Origin: Bacillota bacterium
GTDB taxonomy: Bacteria; Bacillota; Clostridia; Lachnospirales; Lachnospiraceae
Direction of reading: 5' to 3'
NCBI GenBank assembly: GCA_022717655.1
Contig: JAIIAN010000058.1
Coordinates: forward strand, 1 to 15,687
DNA length: 15,687 bases
Shown: positions 1-7,128 of the stretch, piece after piece
How the letters are laid out: each line of letters begins with the position of its first letter
Position numbering within the stretch: the stretch's first letter is position 1
The notes under the pieces: model-generated
Databases searched by the model: none
The model's input: only the letters and a program-made list of their open reading frames with translations
Told to the model about the DNA's origin: nothing
Translations under genes and position numbers: made by a program

Positions 1-1468
1 TGGATATGGATTTTTATGGAATAATCCGGCAATTGGACAGGTTTCTTTCGGAAAGAATGTGACGGAATGGACTGCAGTTTCCACAAAACAGATGGATTAC
101 TGGATTACGGCAGGAGATACACCGGCAGAAATTGAAGAGGCTTATGCGGATGCAACAGGAAAGGTTCCGATGATGCCGGATTACGGAACCGGATTCTGGC
201 AGTGCAAACTGCGTTACATGACCCAGGATGAAATTCTTGAAGTGGCAAGAGAATATAAGAGAAGAAATCTTCCGATTTCTGTCATTGTAGTTGATTATTT
301 CCACTGGCCAAATCAGGGTGATTGGAAATTTGATAAAGACTTTTGGCCGGATCCGAAAGCAATGGTAGAAGAATTAAAAGAGATGGGTATTGAACTTATG
401 GTATCCATCTGGCCAACCGTAGAAGAAACCAGTGAAAATTATAAAGAGATGGAAGAAATGGGTTATCTGACCCGTTCCGAACATGGAAAACGCCTGGGAC
501 AGCTCAACGTGGCAAGTGTCATTGATGTAACCAATCCGGATGCAAGAAAATACGTCTGGGAAAAGATTAAGAAAAATTATTATGATTTAGGAATCAAAAT
601 TTTCTGGTTAGATGAGGCAGAACCGGAACTGACCGGATATGAATTCAGTCATTACCGTTATTTCCGCGGAGCAGATATGGAAGTCGGAAATATGTACCCG
701 AAAGAATATGCACGTATGGCTTATGAAGGCATGGAAGAAGAAGGTCAGGAAAATATTGTAAATCTGCTTCGCTGTGCATGGGCAGGAAGCCAGAAATATG
801 GTACACTGGTATGGTCAGGAGATATTGATTCTTCTTTCCGTTCATTAAGAAGTCAGCTTGCAGCAGGCTTAAATATGGGACTTTCCGGACTGCCATGGTG
901 GACAACGGATATCGGAGGTTTCCACGGTGGAAATATCAATGATGAAAAATTCAAAGAAGTGTTAGTGCGCTGGTTTGAATTTGGAGCATTTTGCCCGGTT
1001 ATGCGTCTGCATGGCTTCAGAGAGCCATTTATTGCAGGTTTAAGTGAATCAGGCGGTGGAAAACACAGAAGTGGTTCTCCAAATGAAGTATGGACTTATG
1101 GGGATGAAGTGCTTAGAATCTGTACGAAGTATCTTGAATTAAGAGAGACAATTCGTCCTTATGTAACAGAACTGATGAAAGAAGCACATGAAAAAGGAAC
1201 ACCGGTCATGCGTCCATTATTCTATGATTATCCGGAAGATACAAAAGCATGGGAAATCGAAGATGAATACATGTTTGGACCGGATATGTTAGTTGCACCG
1301 ATTTTATATGAAGATATGAGAGAAAGAACCTTGTATCTGCCAGAAGGAGACTGGGTCGATATCAATTCCAAAACAGAATATAAGGGCGGAGATTTTGTAA
1401 CCGTAGCGGCTCCGCTTGATACCCTTCCGGTATTTGTAAAGAGAGGAACACATCCGGAACTGGTATAA
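1..1468 (+). CDS. GH31 glycoside hydrolase, 3' part (5' end outside window)
   Basis: Family 31 retaining alpha-glycosidase, cut by the window edge. The reading frame is open from base 2 (GYGFLWNNPAIGQVSFGKN), so the GTG at 59 is an internal codon and not the start. The visible part holds most of the catalytic (beta/alpha)8 barrel and the C-terminal beta domain. The motif FWLDEAEPE carries the probable nucleophile Asp (codon 611-613), and WSGDIDSSF carries the probable acid/base Asp (codon 821-823), followed by GLPWWTTDIGGF. The WLDxxEPE form is that of the alpha-xylosidase/alpha-glucosidase branch that includes Xyl31A-like enzymes, unlike the KTDFGER form of the second GH31 at 2146. The substrate cannot be fixed from sequence; alpha-xylosides or alpha-glucosides are likely. 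The gene is followed without a terminator by a YesL-like gene and a second GH31, so it is probably the upstream member of the same operon. No signal peptide can be judged. Confidence 0.93.
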   Translation, partial: GYGFLWNNPAIGQVSFGKNVTEWTAVSTKQMDYWITAGDTPAEIEEAYADATGKVPMMPDYGTGFWQCKLRYMTQDEILEVAREYKRRNLPISVIVVDYFHWPNQGDWKFDKDFWPDPKAMVEELKEMGIELMVSIWPTVEETSENYKEMEEMGYLTRSEHGKRLGQLNVASVIDVTNPDARKYVWEKIKKNYYDLGIKIFWLDEAEPELTGYEFSHYRYFRGADMEVGNMYPKEYARMAYEGMEEEGQENIVNLLRCAWAGSQKYGTLVWSGDIDSSFRSLRSQLAAGLNMGLSGLPWWTTDIGGFHGGNINDEKFKEVLVRWFEFGAFCPVMRLHGFREPFIAGLSESGGGKHRSGSPNEVWTYGDEVLRICTKYLELRETIRPYVTELMKEAHEKGTPVMRPLFYDYPEDTKAWEIEDEYMFGPDMLVAPILYEDMRERTLYLPEGDWVDINSKTEYKGGDFVTVAAPLDTLPVFVKRGTHPELV

Positions 1469-1510
1469 CAGAAACTTAAAATGTGTTATAAGAAAGAGGG
1501 CTGGAATCAA

Positions 1511-2149
1511 ATGAAAAAGACGGAAAACATGTTTGGATTTGGAGGAAGTTTTGTAGGGACAGTAGAGAAAATATTTGACATAATGGCATTGGGATTTCTC
1601 TGGATTCTCTGTAGTCTTCCGGTCATTACCATAGGCGCATCCACTACAGCACTGTATTATGCGATGGTGAAATCAGTAAAAAATAATGACGGATATGCGA
1701 CAAAAGAATTTTTTCGTTCTTTTAAATTAAATTTTGTTCCGGCCACAATTTTATGGCTGATTCTTGCAGTGATGACATTTATCATGCAGTTAAATGTAGG
1801 AATCTTAATGAAGAAAACCAGTGGCATGGTGGGACTGTTTTTTATCTGCTTTTATGCACTGGTATCGGTTTATTTGATTATAATGGCATGCTATGCATTT
1901 CCGGCACTTTCCAGATTTGATATGAATGTCGGATGGATTTTAAAAATTTCAATGTACATGGGTGTGCGTTATATTTTTACCAGCATCATGCTTGTAATTA
2001 TACTGGTCTGCATTGGTGCAATCGTCTGGAAAATTCCGTTGCTGGTGTTCTTTGCGCCAGGACCGATTGCGTTTTTGATGTCAGAATTTTTAGAGCGGGT
2101 GCTCAAAAAACATGAACCGAAAGTAGAAGAAGGAGGAACAGTAGAATGA
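1511..2149 (+). CDS. YesL/DUF624 family membrane protein
   Basis: Small integral membrane protein of the YesL (DUF624) family, about 212 residues, with roughly five hydrophobic segments (near residues 25-45, 70-95, 105-130, 150-175 and 180-195) and a charged C-terminal tail. The N-terminal pattern, a short charged start, an FGFGG stretch, then a long hydrophobic segment ending in LPVITIGAS, is typical of the family. I chose ATG 1511 because an AAGAGGG site lies 10 bases upstream. The in-frame ATG at 1481 lacks a ribosome site and would add ten polar residues. B. subtilis YesL sits in a pectin-utilisation locus, and family members often neighbour sugar ABC transporters and glycosidases; the molecular role is not established. 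Here it lies between two GH31 genes, and its stop overlaps the next start (ATGA at 2146-2149), which implies translational coupling. Confidence 0.85.
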   Translation: MKKTENMFGFGGSFVGTVEKIFDIMALGFLWILCSLPVITIGASTTALYYAMVKSVKNNDGYATKEFFRSFKLNFVPATILWLILAVMTFIMQLNVGILMKKTSGMVGLFFICFYALVSVYLIIMACYAFPALSRFDMNVGWILKISMYMGVRYIFTSIMLVIILVCIGAIVWKIPLLVFFAPGPIAFLMSEFLERVLKKHEPKVEEGGTVE

Positions 2150-4392
2150 AATTTACCAATGGATATTGGATGTTAAGAGATGAAATGGAAGCTTCTTATG
2201 CAGTAGAATATGCAAAACATACTGTAAATGGAAATAAATTAGAGGTATATCTTCCGGCAAAACACATGTCAGGAAGAGGGGATGCGCTGAATATTGCGCT
2301 TCTTACACTGACTCTTTCCAGTCCTCAGGAGGGTGTTATCAAAGTATCAGCGGTTCATCATAAGGGAATGCCTTATAAAGGACCGTTTGCAGCAGTAAAA
2401 AATGAAAATCCAAATGTCACAATTGAGGAGACAGAAGACCAGCTGATTTATAAGAGTGGTACATTAAAAGCAGTGATTGATAAAGCTCCAAATGCATACA
2501 AACTGGCATTTTATGAGGGAGATGAATTTTTAACAGAATCCAGTTTCAGAAACCTTGCTTACATGCATAACCGTGAAACCGGAAAAAATTATATGGTAGA
2601 ACAGCTCCTGCTCGATGTAGGTGAGTATGTTTACGGACTTGGCGAACGTTTCACACCGTTTGTAAAAAATGGACAGATTGTAGAAATGTGGAACGAAGAT
2701 GGTGGAACTGCAAGTGAAATCGCTTACAAAAATATTCCATTCTATATTACCAATAAAGGCTACGGCGTTCTGGTTGACAATGAGGGCGACGTTGCTTACG
2801 AAATCGGAAGTGAAAAAGTAGAACGAGTACAGTTCTCTGTAGAATCTGAAAGACTGGATTACTATTTCATCAGTGGAAAAACTCCGATGGGAACAGTAGA
2901 AAAATATACCGAATTAACCGGAAAACCGGCACTGCCTCCGGCATGGTCCTTTGGTCTGTGGCTGACTACTTCCTTTACAACAGACTATGATGAAAATACA
3001 ACCTCCAGCTTTATTCAGGGAATGGCAGACAGAGATATTCCGCTTCACGTATTCCACTTTGACTGCTACTGGATGGAACGGTTTAAATGGTGTAATTTCC
3101 AGTGGGATAATGAGGTAACAACAAACCCGAAAGAAATGTTAAAACGCTATCATGACAAAGGTTTAAAAATTTGTGTATGGATTAATCCATATATTGGACA
3201 GCAGTCCGAACTGTTTGAAGAGGGAATGGAAAATGGCTATTTTATCAAACGCACAGACGGAAGTGTATGGCAGACTGATTTATGGCAGCCAGGAATGGCA
3301 GTTGTAGACTTTACCAATCCGGAAGCGTGCAAATGGTATCAGAGTAAATTAAAAGCACTGCTCGATGATGGGGTAGACTGCTTTAAGACAGACTTTGGTG
3401 AGAGAATCCCGGTAAAAGGAATTCAGTATTATGATGGTTCTGACTCAGTTAAAATGCATAACTACTTTACATTCTTATATAATAAGACTGTATTTGAAGT
3501 ACTCGAAAAAGAAAGAGGAAAAGGCGAAGCGGTATTGTTTGCCCGTTCCGCAACGGTAGGCGGACAGCAGTTCCCGGCACACTGGGGTGGAGACTGCTCT
3601 GCAACTTATGTATCAATGGCAGAGACTCTTCGTGGAGGACTTTCCCTTTCCGCAGGTGGATTTGGATTCTGGAGTCATGACATCAGTGGATTTGAGCAGA
3701 CAGCTCCGGCAGACATCTATAAGAGATGGTGTCAGTTTGGACTGCTTTCTTCTCATAGCCGTCTGCATGGTTCTTCTTCTTACCGTGTGCCGTGGTTATT
3801 TGATGAAGAATCCTGTGTTATCTTAAAAGAATTTGTAAACTTAAAATGCCGTCTGATGCCGTATATTTATGAGCAGGCAGTAAAAGCACATAAAAACGGA
3901 ACACCAGTCCTTCGCCCGATGATTCTGGAATTCCCAGAGGACAGAGCGTGCGACTGCCTTGATTTACAGTACATGTTTGGTCCGTCTCTTTTAGTTGCAC
4001 CTATCTTTAAAGAAAGTGGAGAAGTCAGCTACTATCTGCCAAAAGGAACTTGGATTAACCTGATTACAGGAGAAAAGAAAGAGGGCGGTACCTGGGTAAA
4101 AGAAACCCATGATTATCATTCTCTTCCACTGATGGTTCGTGAAAATACCATCCTTCCGATGGGCGCAAGCGAGACAGAAGCAGAATATGATTATGCCGAT
4201 GGTGTGACACTTGTACTTTCTGAATTTGCCGATGGAGCAAGTGCAGAAGTAGAAATTCCGGATACAAAAGGAAATACCGTTATGAAAGCTTATGCAGTCC
4301 GCAAAGGCGATGAAATCGAATTTTCTGTAGAAGGCGGAAATGGCAGCTTTACGGTAAAAAATCTTGGAAGCGGAACAGTTGTTGTGAAATAA
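2146..4392 (+). CDS. yicI: Alpha-xylosidase, GH31, YicI-like
   Basis: Complete 748-residue GH31 enzyme that closely follows E. coli YicI (772 residues), an alpha-xylosidase releasing xylose from isoprimeverose-type ends of xyloglucan oligosaccharides. The N-terminal beta domain includes VYGLGERFTPFVKNGQ. The barrel contains PPAWSFGLWLTTSF, HVFHFDCYWM and ICVWINPYIGQ. The nucleophile is Asp416 in CFKTDFGERI, the same number as in YicI, and the acid/base is Asp483 in HWGGDC. The binding stretch FWSHDISGFEQTAP and LLSSHSRLHGSSSYR are also present. There is no signal peptide, so it is cytoplasmic and acts on imported oligosaccharides. The start overlaps the stop of the YesL-like gene. The operon ends at a hairpin terminator about 45 bases downstream. 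Family assignment is firm; xylosidase rather than glucosidase specificity follows from the very high similarity to YicI recalled from memory. Confidence 0.95.
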   Translation: MKFTNGYWMLRDEMEASYAVEYAKHTVNGNKLEVYLPAKHMSGRGDALNIALLTLTLSSPQEGVIKVSAVHHKGMPYKGPFAAVKNENPNVTIEETEDQLIYKSGTLKAVIDKAPNAYKLAFYEGDEFLTESSFRNLAYMHNRETGKNYMVEQLLLDVGEYVYGLGERFTPFVKNGQIVEMWNEDGGTASEIAYKNIPFYITNKGYGVLVDNEGDVAYEIGSEKVERVQFSVESERLDYYFISGKTPMGTVEKYTELTGKPALPPAWSFGLWLTTSFTTDYDENTTSSFIQGMADRDIPLHVFHFDCYWMERFKWCNFQWDNEVTTNPKEMLKRYHDKGLKICVWINPYIGQQSELFEEGMENGYFIKRTDGSVWQTDLWQPGMAVVDFTNPEACKWYQSKLKALLDDGVDCFKTDFGERIPVKGIQYYDGSDSVKMHNYFTFLYNKTVFEVLEKERGKGEAVLFARSATVGGQQFPAHWGGDCSATYVSMAETLRGGLSLSAGGFGFWSHDISGFEQTAPADIYKRWCQFGLLSSHSRLHGSSSYRVPWLFDEESCVILKEFVNLKCRLMPYIYEQAVKAHKNGTPVLRPMILEFPEDRACDCLDLQYMFGPSLLVAPIFKESGEVSYYLPKGTWINLITGEKKEGGTWVKETHDYHSLPLMVRENTILPMGASETEAEYDYADGVTLVLSEFADGASAEVEIPDTKGNTVMKAYAVRKGDEIEFSVEGGNGSFTVKNLGSGTVVVK

Positions 4393-4399
4393 TGATAGT

Positions 4400-4417
4400 C
4401 TTTATTATACAATAAAG
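4400..4417 (+). other. Small AT-rich hairpin after yicI
   Basis: CTTTATT / AATAAAG are perfect 7-bp arms around the loop atac. They lie between the yicI stop and the main terminator. The hairpin is possibly a secondary 3'-end stabilising structure; no T-run follows, so it is not itself a terminator. Confidence 0.35.
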
Positions 4418-4437
4418 GTTTGCAATATCATACGATG

Positions 4438-4471
4438 CGACTTGACAATTTGTTTGTCAAGTCGTATTTTA
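4438..4471 (+). terminator. Rho-independent terminator of the GH31 operon
   Basis: Perfect 11-bp stem CGACTTGACAA / TTGTCAAGTCG (4438-4448 and 4454-4464) with a 5-base loop, followed by TATTTTATTTTAT. It lies 46 bases after the yicI stop and separates the operon from the nitroreductase gene. Confidence 0.85.
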
Positions 4472-4508
4472 TTTTATAAGAAATAAGAAAAATTTTATCA
4501 TTAAGACA

Positions 4509-4537
4509 TTGGCAACTATCGTTAAATATGTTACAAT
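4509..4537 (+). promoter_or_regulatory. Sigma-A-type promoter of the nitroreductase gene
   Basis: TTGGCA (4509-4514), a 17-base spacer and TACAAT (4532-4537), about 30 bases before the ATG at 4569. An AAGGTG ribosome site follows at 4559-4564. It fits a single-gene transcript beginning after the upstream terminator. Confidence 0.6.
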
Positions 4538-4568
4538 AATGTTACAAAAAAGTTAAAAAGGTGAGAAA

Positions 4569-5339
4569 ATGAATTTATATGAAGCGATATTTTTAAGAAA
4601 ATCGGTACGAAATTATGAGATGGAAGCACTCAAACCATCACTGCTTACTGAGATAAAAGATTATTGTAAACAGATAGAGGGATTAAATCCAGGAATTACC
4701 ACGGATATTTCAATTATAGATAATACCAAAGGACAGTATAAGAGAGTTCATCTGCTGGGGGTAAAAGCTCCGTATTATCTGGCGTTTTATTCAGAAGATA
4801 AAGATAAGGCAATGTTAAATGCAGGATACATTTTAGAACAGTTAGCCTTGTTTTTATGTACAAAGGGTCTGGGAACGTGCTTTCTTGGAAATGTAAAACC
4901 AAAGATTGGAAATACGAATAAAGGAAATATGAAATGCATGATTATGATGGCATTTGGAAAGAGCAGAGGAGCACATACAAGAAAACCATCCGAAGCAAAA
5001 CGAATGAGTCTGCAGGAACTCTGCGTTTATAAAGAAGTGCCACGGCAGTGGGTCAAACAGCTTTTAGAGGCAGCAAGACTTGCACCGTCAAGCATGAACA
5101 GCCAGCCATGGCGTTTTGTGGTCTATGACAACCGAATTCACGTATTTTCAAAGAAACATAATATTACTTATTTTGGTATGGGAAAACATGATGAATTTAA
5201 TCTGGGTGTGATGTTTTCACACTTGATGATTGTAGCAGAAGAACTCTGGCTGGATTTGGATTTGATTCGTCTGGATGATATTTCACATAAGAATTTTTCC
5301 AATTGTGACTATGTGATGAGTGCCGTACTGCGAACCTGA
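4569..5339 (+). CDS. Nitroreductase family protein (TM1586-like)
   Basis: A 256-residue flavin-dependent oxidoreductase of the nitroreductase superfamily. The N-terminal RKSVRNY (residues 10-16) is the usual FMN-phosphate-binding start. The second half contains LAPSSMNSQPWRF (171-183), another typical superfamily motif that normally lies near the N terminus. Having both halves in one chain is the arrangement of the TM1586-type putative nitroreductases, in which two half-domains form a pseudo-dimer. The enzyme would be a cytoplasmic FMN enzyme using NAD(P)H; the substrate is unknown, and some relatives may not be classical nitroreductases. The start is supported by the AAGGTG site 4-5 bases upstream. 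It is monocistronic, with a promoter at 4509-4537 and a terminator at 5393-5432. Confidence 0.85.
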   Translation: MNLYEAIFLRKSVRNYEMEALKPSLLTEIKDYCKQIEGLNPGITTDISIIDNTKGQYKRVHLLGVKAPYYLAFYSEDKDKAMLNAGYILEQLALFLCTKGLGTCFLGNVKPKIGNTNKGNMKCMIMMAFGKSRGAHTRKPSEAKRMSLQELCVYKEVPRQWVKQLLEAARLAPSSMNSQPWRFVVYDNRIHVFSKKHNITYFGMGKHDEFNLGVMFSHLMIVAEELWLDLDLIRLDDISHKNFSNCDYVMSAVLRT

Positions 5340-5392
5340 TACAAAAAAAGAAGAGAACTTATTATGAGTTTTTATGAGAGAAAGAAAAGCAA

Positions 5393-5432
5393 AAAAAACA
5401 CATCCTGACGATGACGAAAGGATGTGTTTTTT
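5393..5432. terminator. Bidirectional terminator between nitroreductase and tRNA-Gly
   Basis: The arms AAAAAACACATCCT (5393-5406) and AGGATGTGTTTTTT (5419-5432) pair perfectly over 14 bp around a 12-base loop. The A-run on one side and T-run on the other make it usable in both directions, by the plus-strand nitroreductase and by the minus-strand tRNA gene that ends at 5485. Confidence 0.85.
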
Positions 5433-5484
5433 GTATTTTGATTATAATACGATGGAAAAAAATTTTGTTTGTTTAAACAAAAAG

Positions 5485-5557
5485 AGCGCGAGACGGGACT
5501 CGAACCCGCGGCCTCGACCTTGGCAAGGTCGCACTCCACCAACTGAGCCACTCGCGC
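5485..5557 (-). tRNA. tRNA-Gly (anticodon GCC)
   Basis: Read on the minus strand, the 7-bp acceptor stem GCGCGAG / CTCGCGC is perfect. The D arm (GCTC/GAGT) has loop AGTTGGTG. The anticodon stem CGACC/GGTCG encloses TTGCCAA, giving anticodon GCC. The T arm GCGGG/CCCGT has loop TTCGAGT. The discriminator base is U, as usual for glycine tRNAs. The 3' CCA is not encoded (CTT follows the discriminator), so it must be added enzymatically. It is a single tRNA, not part of a cluster. Confidence 0.97.
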
Positions 5558-5577
5558 ATGTCTTAACGACAAGTGAT

Positions 5578-5606
5578 AGTATACTATAGAGATATGAGAA
5601 TGTCAA
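5578..5606 (-). promoter_or_regulatory. Strong promoter of tRNA-Gly
   Basis: On the minus strand, TTGACA (plus coordinates 5601-5606), a 17-base spacer and TATACT (5578-5583). The -10 lies about 20 bases upstream of the tRNA 5' end. It is near-consensus, as expected for a tRNA gene. Confidence 0.8.
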
Positions 5607-5650
5607 TACTTTTTTTGAAAAAAATTTAGAAAATTGAATTTGTTACTTTA

Positions 5651-5680
5651 TTGGAAAAAAGGACATGAATGTGGTATACT
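5651..5680 (+). promoter_or_regulatory. Promoter of darA, extended -10
   Basis: TTGGAA (5651-5656), an 18-base spacer and TGGTATACT, giving -10 TATACT at 5675-5680 with the TGn extension. It stands about 55 bases before the start at 5735, divergent from the tRNA promoter. Confidence 0.65.
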
Positions 5681-5734
5681 AAAGACCAGAAATTCAGAGG
5701 CTAAAAGAACCTTTAACTAAGGAGGGATTTCAGT

Positions 5735-6076
5735 ATGAAAATGATATTTGCAATTGTGCACAAAGAAGATGAAGGATTTGTAGTAGAACGTCTGAATAAA
5801 GAGCATATCAGCGTGACAAAACTTTCCAGTACAGGTGGATTTATGAGAAAAGGAAATACCACACTGATGATTGGAACAGAGGATGAAAAAGTAGACACTG
5901 CAATTCAGATTATCAAAGAAGAGTGTTCAAGAAGAAAAGAAATGCTTGTGCCGACACCAACTTATTCTGAAGGAACAAGAGCACCGATGCTGGGATATTC
6001 CTCACCGCAGGTAACTGTAGATGTAGGCGGTGCAACCGTATTTGTTGTAGATGTAGAACAGTTTTTAAAATTATGA
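5735..6076 (+). CDS. darA: Cyclic-di-AMP receptor (PII-like, DarA/PstA)
   Basis: A 113-residue PII-like signalling protein of the DarA/PstA (YaaQ, DUF970) family. These are trimeric cytoplasmic proteins in Firmicutes that bind cyclic di-AMP. Diagnostic features are the N terminus MKMIFAIVHKED, the TGGFMRKGNTTLMIG block (residues about 33-47, matching TTGGFLRAGNTT in relatives) and the C-terminal VDVGGATVFVVDVEQF. The length matches the family (about 109-115). The start is fixed by a strong AAGGAGGG site at 5719-5726. It has its own promoter. A cupin gene follows 58 bases later with no terminator between, so co-transcription is possible but functional linkage is not shown. The downstream effector is not known for this organism. 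Confidence 0.93.
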   Translation: MKMIFAIVHKEDEGFVVERLNKEHISVTKLSSTGGFMRKGNTTLMIGTEDEKVDTAIQIIKEECSRRKEMLVPTPTYSEGTRAPMLGYSSPQVTVDVGGATVFVVDVEQFLKL

Positions 6077-6134
6077 TGTGAGTGTCAAAAGTAGAAAGAA
6101 TAGATAAAAAAGCAGAGAAAGGAAGAAAATAATC

Positions 6135-6485
6135 ATGGTAAGAAAAACAAATGTAGTCGTACAGCAAAATGTCAGAGGAGGAGAAGGAACCGTAGAGTTT
6201 CATCACATTCTTGCAGAGGAAGAATTATATGGACATGGAAAGCTTTATGCAAAAGTAGTGTTAAAACCACACAGCTCAATCGGTATGCATCAGCATGTTG
6301 GAAATACTGAACCATACTTTGTTTTAAAAGGAACAGGTGTATTTGTAGATAATGATGGAAGCCGTACCGAAGTACATGAAGGAGATGTCTGTGTGATTGA
6401 ACCGGGACAGAGCCACAGCATGGAAAATAATACGGATGAAGACTTTGAGATGATGGCTTTAATCTATAACGAAGCAGCAAAATAA
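6135..6485 (+). CDS. Small single-domain cupin protein
   Basis: A 116-residue protein made almost entirely of one cupin_2 beta-barrel. The metal-binding set is visible: His52 and His54 in GMHQH, Glu59 in NTEPYFVLKG, and His94 in EPGQSHSMEN, the usual cupin motif 1 and motif 2 residues. It could be a metal-dependent isomerase/oxygenase or a small-ligand sensor; single-domain cupins cannot be assigned a substrate by sequence. The start has an AAAGGAAG site about 10 bases upstream. It lies downstream of darA and about 100 bases upstream of a ferredoxin with its own promoter. Confidence 0.85.
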   Translation: MVRKTNVVVQQNVRGGEGTVEFHHILAEEELYGHGKLYAKVVLKPHSSIGMHQHVGNTEPYFVLKGTGVFVDNDGSRTEVHEGDVCVIEPGQSHSMENNTDEDFEMMALIYNEAAK

Positions 6486-6512
6486 TGTTACAAATTCCAA
6501 ACGAAAGTTTGC

Positions 6513-6541
6513 TTGTAAAACCGCCGTTATAATGATATTAT
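6513..6541 (+). promoter_or_regulatory. Probable promoter of the ferredoxin gene
   Basis: TTGTAA (6513-6518), a 17-base spacer and TATTAT (6536-6541), in a very AT-rich 100-base gap. An imperfect inverted repeat AATGATAT/ATATCATT (6531-6538 and 6557-6564) overlaps the -10 and could be a regulator site. A GNRA-type hairpin CAAAC-GAAA-GTTTG (6498-6511) sits just before. Confidence 0.45.
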
Positions 6542-6585
6542 AATTAGATAACTATTATATCATTTACAAAGCGGAGGAACTTAGG

Positions 6586-6972
6586 ATGAAAAAATTAAAA
6601 GTAGTAAAAGGCGCAAAATGTATGGCATGTCTGGAGTGTGTAAGAGCCTGTTCAACAAGTTTTTACAAAGAATTTGACCCAGACAAATCCTGTATCCAGA
6701 TTATTGACAAAAAAGGTGACGCAAAACCTATGGTTTGTGTTCAGTGTGGAAAATGTGAAAAAGCCTGTCCAGAGGGCGCAATTACACAGAATCCAAAAGG
6801 TGTTTACATGATTAACAAGAAAAAATGTACTGGATGTGGAAAATGTGTGGAAGCCTGTCCATTTAATGTCATGGTAAAAGCAGAAGAATCACCGGTTACA
6901 AGCAAATGTATCGCTTGTGGAATTTGTGCAAAAGCCTGTCCAATGGATGTTCTTGAAGTAGTAGAAGATTAA
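6586..6972 (+). CDS. Ferredoxin-like protein with four [4Fe-4S] motifs
   Basis: A 128-residue iron-sulfur protein with four CxxCxxCxxxC motifs: Cys12/15/18/22, Cys51/54/57/61, Cys81/84/87/91 and Cys108/111/114/118, the last three each followed by Pro. Motif 1 is followed by Ser rather than Pro, with a ~28-residue spacer before motif 2, as in electron-transfer subunits of the CooF/HycB/DmsB type. It can bind up to four [4Fe-4S] clusters and would be a cytoplasmic electron carrier. No catalytic partner (hydrogenase, CO dehydrogenase, molybdoenzyme) is next to it, so the donor and acceptor are unknown. The start is supported by the GGAGGA site at 6573-6578. It is single-gene, with a promoter at 6513-6541 and a strong terminator at 6983-7019. 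Confidence 0.92.
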   Translation: MKKLKVVKGAKCMACLECVRACSTSFYKEFDPDKSCIQIIDKKGDAKPMVCVQCGKCEKACPEGAITQNPKGVYMINKKKCTGCGKCVEACPFNVMVKAEESPVTSKCIACGICAKACPMDVLEVVED

Positions 6973-6982
6973 TCGTAAGTGG

Positions 6983-7019
6983 TGGCTGCCGCAGTATGTC
7001 TGACGGCAGTCATTTTTTT
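6983..7019 (+). terminator. Rho-independent terminator of the ferredoxin gene
   Basis: GC-rich stem GGCTGCCG / CGGCAGTC (6984-6991 and 7004-7011, one G-T pair, extendable by a T-A pair) with a 12-base loop and a run of seven T at 7013-7019, eleven bases after the stop. Confidence 0.88.
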
Positions 7020-7022
7020 CTA

Positions 7023-7072
7023 TTTAACCGAATTAAGCAGTCAAGCGGATTGAGAATATCTGCTTGACCTGC
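7023..7072 (+). repeat. Leader element A: TTTAACCGAAT plus hairpin
   Basis: TTTAACCGAAT (7023-7033) precedes a stable hairpin: GTCAAGCGGA (7040-7049) pairs with TCTGCTTGAC (7059-7068) over 10 bp around a 9-base loop. It is extended by GCA/TGC past one bulged C to 7072. No T-run follows, so it is not a terminator. TTTAACCGAAT and the closing TATCTGCTTGAC recur (one change) in element B at 9540-9620. It lies in the leader of the hydrolase-birA pair. Confidence 0.5.
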
Positions 7073-7128
7073 GTTAATAATAACTTTGATTTTAAAGTAA
7101 GTCCGCTTTTTGTTTCGTGAGGTGAACA

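Noticed and set aside
59..61. GTG as the start of the first GH31 gene
   Set aside because: The frame is open to the window edge and the upstream residues fit the GH31 family, so the gene begins outside the window.
1481..1510. Upstream in-frame ATG for the YesL-like gene
   Set aside because: No ribosome site precedes it, whereas AAGAGGG lies 10 bases before ATG 1511, and the family N terminus starts there.
5485..5557. tRNA gene as an integration site for the neighbouring genes
   Set aside because: No repeat of the tRNA 3' end, integrase or foreign-looking DNA is found beside it.
7037..7072. Second terminator after the ferredoxin
   Set aside because: The hairpin is stable but has no T-run, and a complete terminator already lies at 6983-7019; listed as a leader element instead.
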